Assembly: GCF_020523925.1 (NCBI RefSeq)
Contig: NZ_JAJAPW010000002.1
Location: 124,001-188,000, forward strand
Length of the DNA: 64,000 nt
Direction: 5' to 3'
Source: Neotamlana laminarinivorans
GTDB lineage: Bacteria > Bacteroidota > Bacteroidia > Flavobacteriales > Flavobacteriaceae
In this document: positions 62,104 through 64,000 of the stretch, in pieces
Position numbering within the stretch: the first letter of the stretch is position 1
Layout of the letters: each line of letters opens with the position of its first letter
The notes under the pieces: model-generated
Seen by the model: the letters and a program-made list of their open reading frames with translations, nothing else
Told to the model about the DNA's origin: nothing
Database searches by the model: none
Made by a program: the position numbers and the translations under genes

Positions 62104-64000
62104 TTATTTCCAAGGTTCTGGCATTTTTTGGTCTCTCATTGGCACAAAAACAATGTTGTCGTCTTCTTCTTTGCTATTTACAAAATGGTTAAAACGTTTC
62201 ATCATTTCTGGATCGTTAACAGCTTGTGTCCATTCGCATTCAAACTTATTAACTAAAGTTTGCATTTCTTCTTCTAAATCTTTTGCAATACCTAATTTAT
62301 CGTCTATAATTACTTCTTTTAAATATTCAATACCACCTTCTAGTCGTTCTTGCCATGCAGCAGTACGCTGTAACGGTTTTGCTGTTCGCATGTATAACAT
62401 TAAGTAACGGTCCAGGTATTTAATTACGGTTTCGTTATCAATTTGCTCTGCAAATAATTCGGCATGTCTTGGCGTTGCACCACCGTTACCACCAACGTAA
62501 AGATTCCAACCACCTTCAACAGCAATTAAACCAAAATCTTTTCCGCGAGCTTCGGCACATTCACGAATACAACCAGAAACACCACCTTTAATTTTATGCG
62601 GGGCACGAATACCACGATAGCGGTTTTCTAGCTCTATACCAAAACTCACACTTTCGTCCATACCGTAACGACACCAAGTAGAACCTACACAGGTTTTTAC
62701 AGTACGTAGTGATTTACCGTAAGCATGACCACTCTCGAAACCATGTGCTATTAAATCTTTCCAAATTAATGGTAATTGATTTAAGGTTGCACCAAATAAA
62801 TCGATACGAACACCACCCGTTACTTTTGTATATAAATCGTATTTTTTAGCTATTTCGCCAAGTGCAATTAACTTATCTGGTGTAATTTCTCCACCAGGAA
62901 CTCTTGGCACTACAGAATACGTCCCGTTTCGTTGAATATTCGCTAAAAATCTATCATTTGAATCTTGAATAGCATATTCTTTATTAGCAGTATCGGCATG
63001 AATACTCGCCATTAAAGACGCTACTACAGGCTTACACAGCTCACAACCATGACCACCGTTTCCGTGATTATCTAGAACCTCATTAAAAGTTTGGTAACCT
63101 TTAACTTGAATAATTTTATATAAATCTTGACGGTTATAATCGAAATGCTCGCAAATAGTATCTTTAACCTCAATACCTAAAGATTTTAAAGTTGCTTCGG
63201 TAATATCTTTAACCATTGGTTTACAACCACCACAACCTGTTCCTGCTTTTGTACAAGATACAACATCGGCTAAATCTTTAGCTTCACCACTTTCAATAGC
63301 GCCACAAATTTGTCCTTTAGTTACGCTTTCGCACGAACATACTTGAGCATCGTCTGGTAAATCCATAACATCGCCAAAGGCCGCAGCACCATCGCTAGTT
63401 GGTAAAATTAATTGTGCTGGCTCTTCTGGAATAGCCATACTATTCATATACATTTGGTGTAACATATTATAATCGGCAGCATCGCCAACTAAAATTCCAC
63501 CAAGAAGTGTTTTTCTATCTAAACTTACATTAATACGTTTATATAAAAATTTCGTTTTATCTTCATAAATTATTGAATGACCTTTTGAAGCTGGCATAAA
63601 AGGCTCTCCAAAACTCGCAACATCTACACCAATTAATTTCAGTTTTGTAGACATATCAATTTCTTCTGGCATTTCAGCACTAGCATCTCCTAGAACTTGC
63701 TTTACCGCAATATCTGCCATATCATATCCTGGAGCCACTAAACCATAAATCATTTGGTTTAACAAGGCCACCTCACCAATAGCATAAATATTCTCGTCTG
63801 ATGTTTGCATTTTATTATTCACAACAATACCGCCACGAACACCAACTTCTAAATCGCATGTTTTAGCAAGCTCATCTCTTGGACGAATACCTGCGGAAAC
63901 AATTAACATATCAACATCTAAAACATCATCTTCACCAAACTCCATTCCCACAATAGCATCGTCTCCTAAAATTTGATTAGTTGCTTTGCTTAAATGAATA
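62104..64000 (-). CDS. nirB: NADH-dependent nitrite reductase large subunit, N-terminus beyond window
   Basis: The frame is open to the window edge; 632 residues are visible of an expected 800-plus. Visible order: end of the FAD/NADH domain (SAGIRPRDELAKTCDLEVG), two BFD-like 2Fe-2S segments (CSCESVTKGQICGAI ... CTKAGTGCGGCK; a second with GGHGCELCKPVV), then the NiR/SiR hemoprotein domains with the siroheme 4Fe-4S cysteines (CVGSTWC and CIREC). It reduces nitrite to ammonium with NADH. A GTG at 63951 is internal, not the start. Confidence 0.95.
   Translation of the reverse strand, partial: IHLSKATNQILGDDAIVGMEFGEDDVLDVDMLIVSAGIRPRDELAKTCDLEVGVRGGIVVNNKMQTSDENIYAIGEVALLNQMIYGLVAPGYDMADIAVKQVLGDASAEMPEEIDMSTKLKLIGVDVASFGEPFMPASKGHSIIYEDKTKFLYKRINVSLDRKTLLGGILVGDAADYNMLHQMYMNSMAIPEEPAQLILPTSDGAAAFGDVMDLPDDAQVCSCESVTKGQICGAIESGEAKDLADVVSCTKAGTGCGGCKPMVKDITEATLKSLGIEVKDTICEHFDYNRQDLYKIIQVKGYQTFNEVLDNHGNGGHGCELCKPVVASLMASIHADTANKEYAIQDSNDRFLANIQRNGTYSVVPRVPGGEITPDKLIALGEIAKKYDLYTKVTGGVRIDLFGATLNQLPLIWKDLIAHGFESGHAYGKSLRTVKTCVGSTWCRYGMDESVSFGIELENRYRGIRAPHKIKGGVSGCIRECAEARGKDFGLIAVEGGWNLYVGGNGGATPRHAELFAEQIDNETVIKYLDRYLMLYMRTAKPLQRTAAWQERLEGGIEYLKEVIIDDKLGIAKDLEEEMQTLVNKFECEWTQAVNDPEMMKRFNHFVNSKEEDDNIVFVPMRDQKMPEPWK

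Noticed and set aside
62075-62113. Longer start of nirD overlapping nirB
   Set aside because: The added 13 residues are unlike NirD; ATG at 62074 gives the normal length.
63949-63951. GTG as start of nirB
   Set aside because: The frame continues upstream to the window edge with credible residues and the product would lack the FAD domain; it is an internal valine.
1-64000. CRISPR arrays, insertion sequences, phage genes
   Set aside because: No regularly spaced direct repeats, transposase or phage structural genes were seen in the window.

Overview
The window is a chromosomal segment of a marine-type member of the Bacteroidota, most likely Flavobacteriaceae. It is strongly AT-rich by eye and lacks obvious Shine-Dalgarno sites. 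Several TAnnTTTG promoter boxes of the Bacteroidota type are visible. Marker genes agree: a SusC/SusD pair, a hybrid two-component system (HTCS), a Por/T9SS C-terminal sorting domain, and the prs-rplY-pth order. I see no prophage, insertion sequence or CRISPR array.

Region 1 (1-11.7 kb) is mostly housekeeping: a GNAT acetyltransferase, a TPR protein, a 40-residue small ORF, serS, an HTTM membrane protein, ribF, a secreted T9SS-sorted metalloprotease, pth, rplY, prs and tRNA-Leu(CAA). Region 2 (11.8-36.4 kb) is a polysaccharide or sulfated-oligosaccharide utilisation locus. It runs HTCS regulator, SusC, SusD and an FG-GAP lipoprotein on the + strand. On the - strand there are two operons: GH3, SMP-30 lactonase, GH3 and GntP permease; and alpha/beta hydrolase, two S1 sulfatases and an exported Asp/Glu racemase. 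A shared 13-base motif lies at a similar distance upstream of the SusC-side transcript and of the GH3 operon, and is a candidate HTCS operator.

Region 3 (36.5-64 kb) is a large nitrate assimilation island. Nitrate uptake is encoded by an outer-membrane porin-like protein and NrtABCD. Molybdenum cofactor synthesis is encoded by moeA, a ModE-like DNA-binding protein, a TSUP permease, mobA, moaD, moaE, a moaC-mogA fusion and moaA. Nitrate reduction is encoded by an unusual one-polypeptide nitrate reductase / FAD reductase / BFD protein and a rubredoxin-tailed, cluster-less nitrite-reductase-like partner. Nitrite reduction uses nirB (cut by the window end) and nirD. Sensing is by a PilJ/NarX-like histidine kinase with a NarL-type regulator.

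The most interesting part is inside this island. A five-gene operon (globin, Tll0287-like c-type heme lipoprotein, four-histidine cytochrome b, FAD/2Fe-2S reductase, membrane-anchored pentaheme cytochrome c) looks like a transmembrane electron pathway tied to a globin with the residues of an NO dioxygenase. Next to it is an FNR-type regulator carrying four cysteines placed as in the oxygen/NO sensor FNR. A 16-bp dyad, TAmGTA-N4-TACTTA, with the geometry of an FNR site, occurs upstream of the regulator itself, the globin operon, nrtA and the nitrate reductase. This suggests one regulon coupling nitrate assimilation with redox or NO handling.
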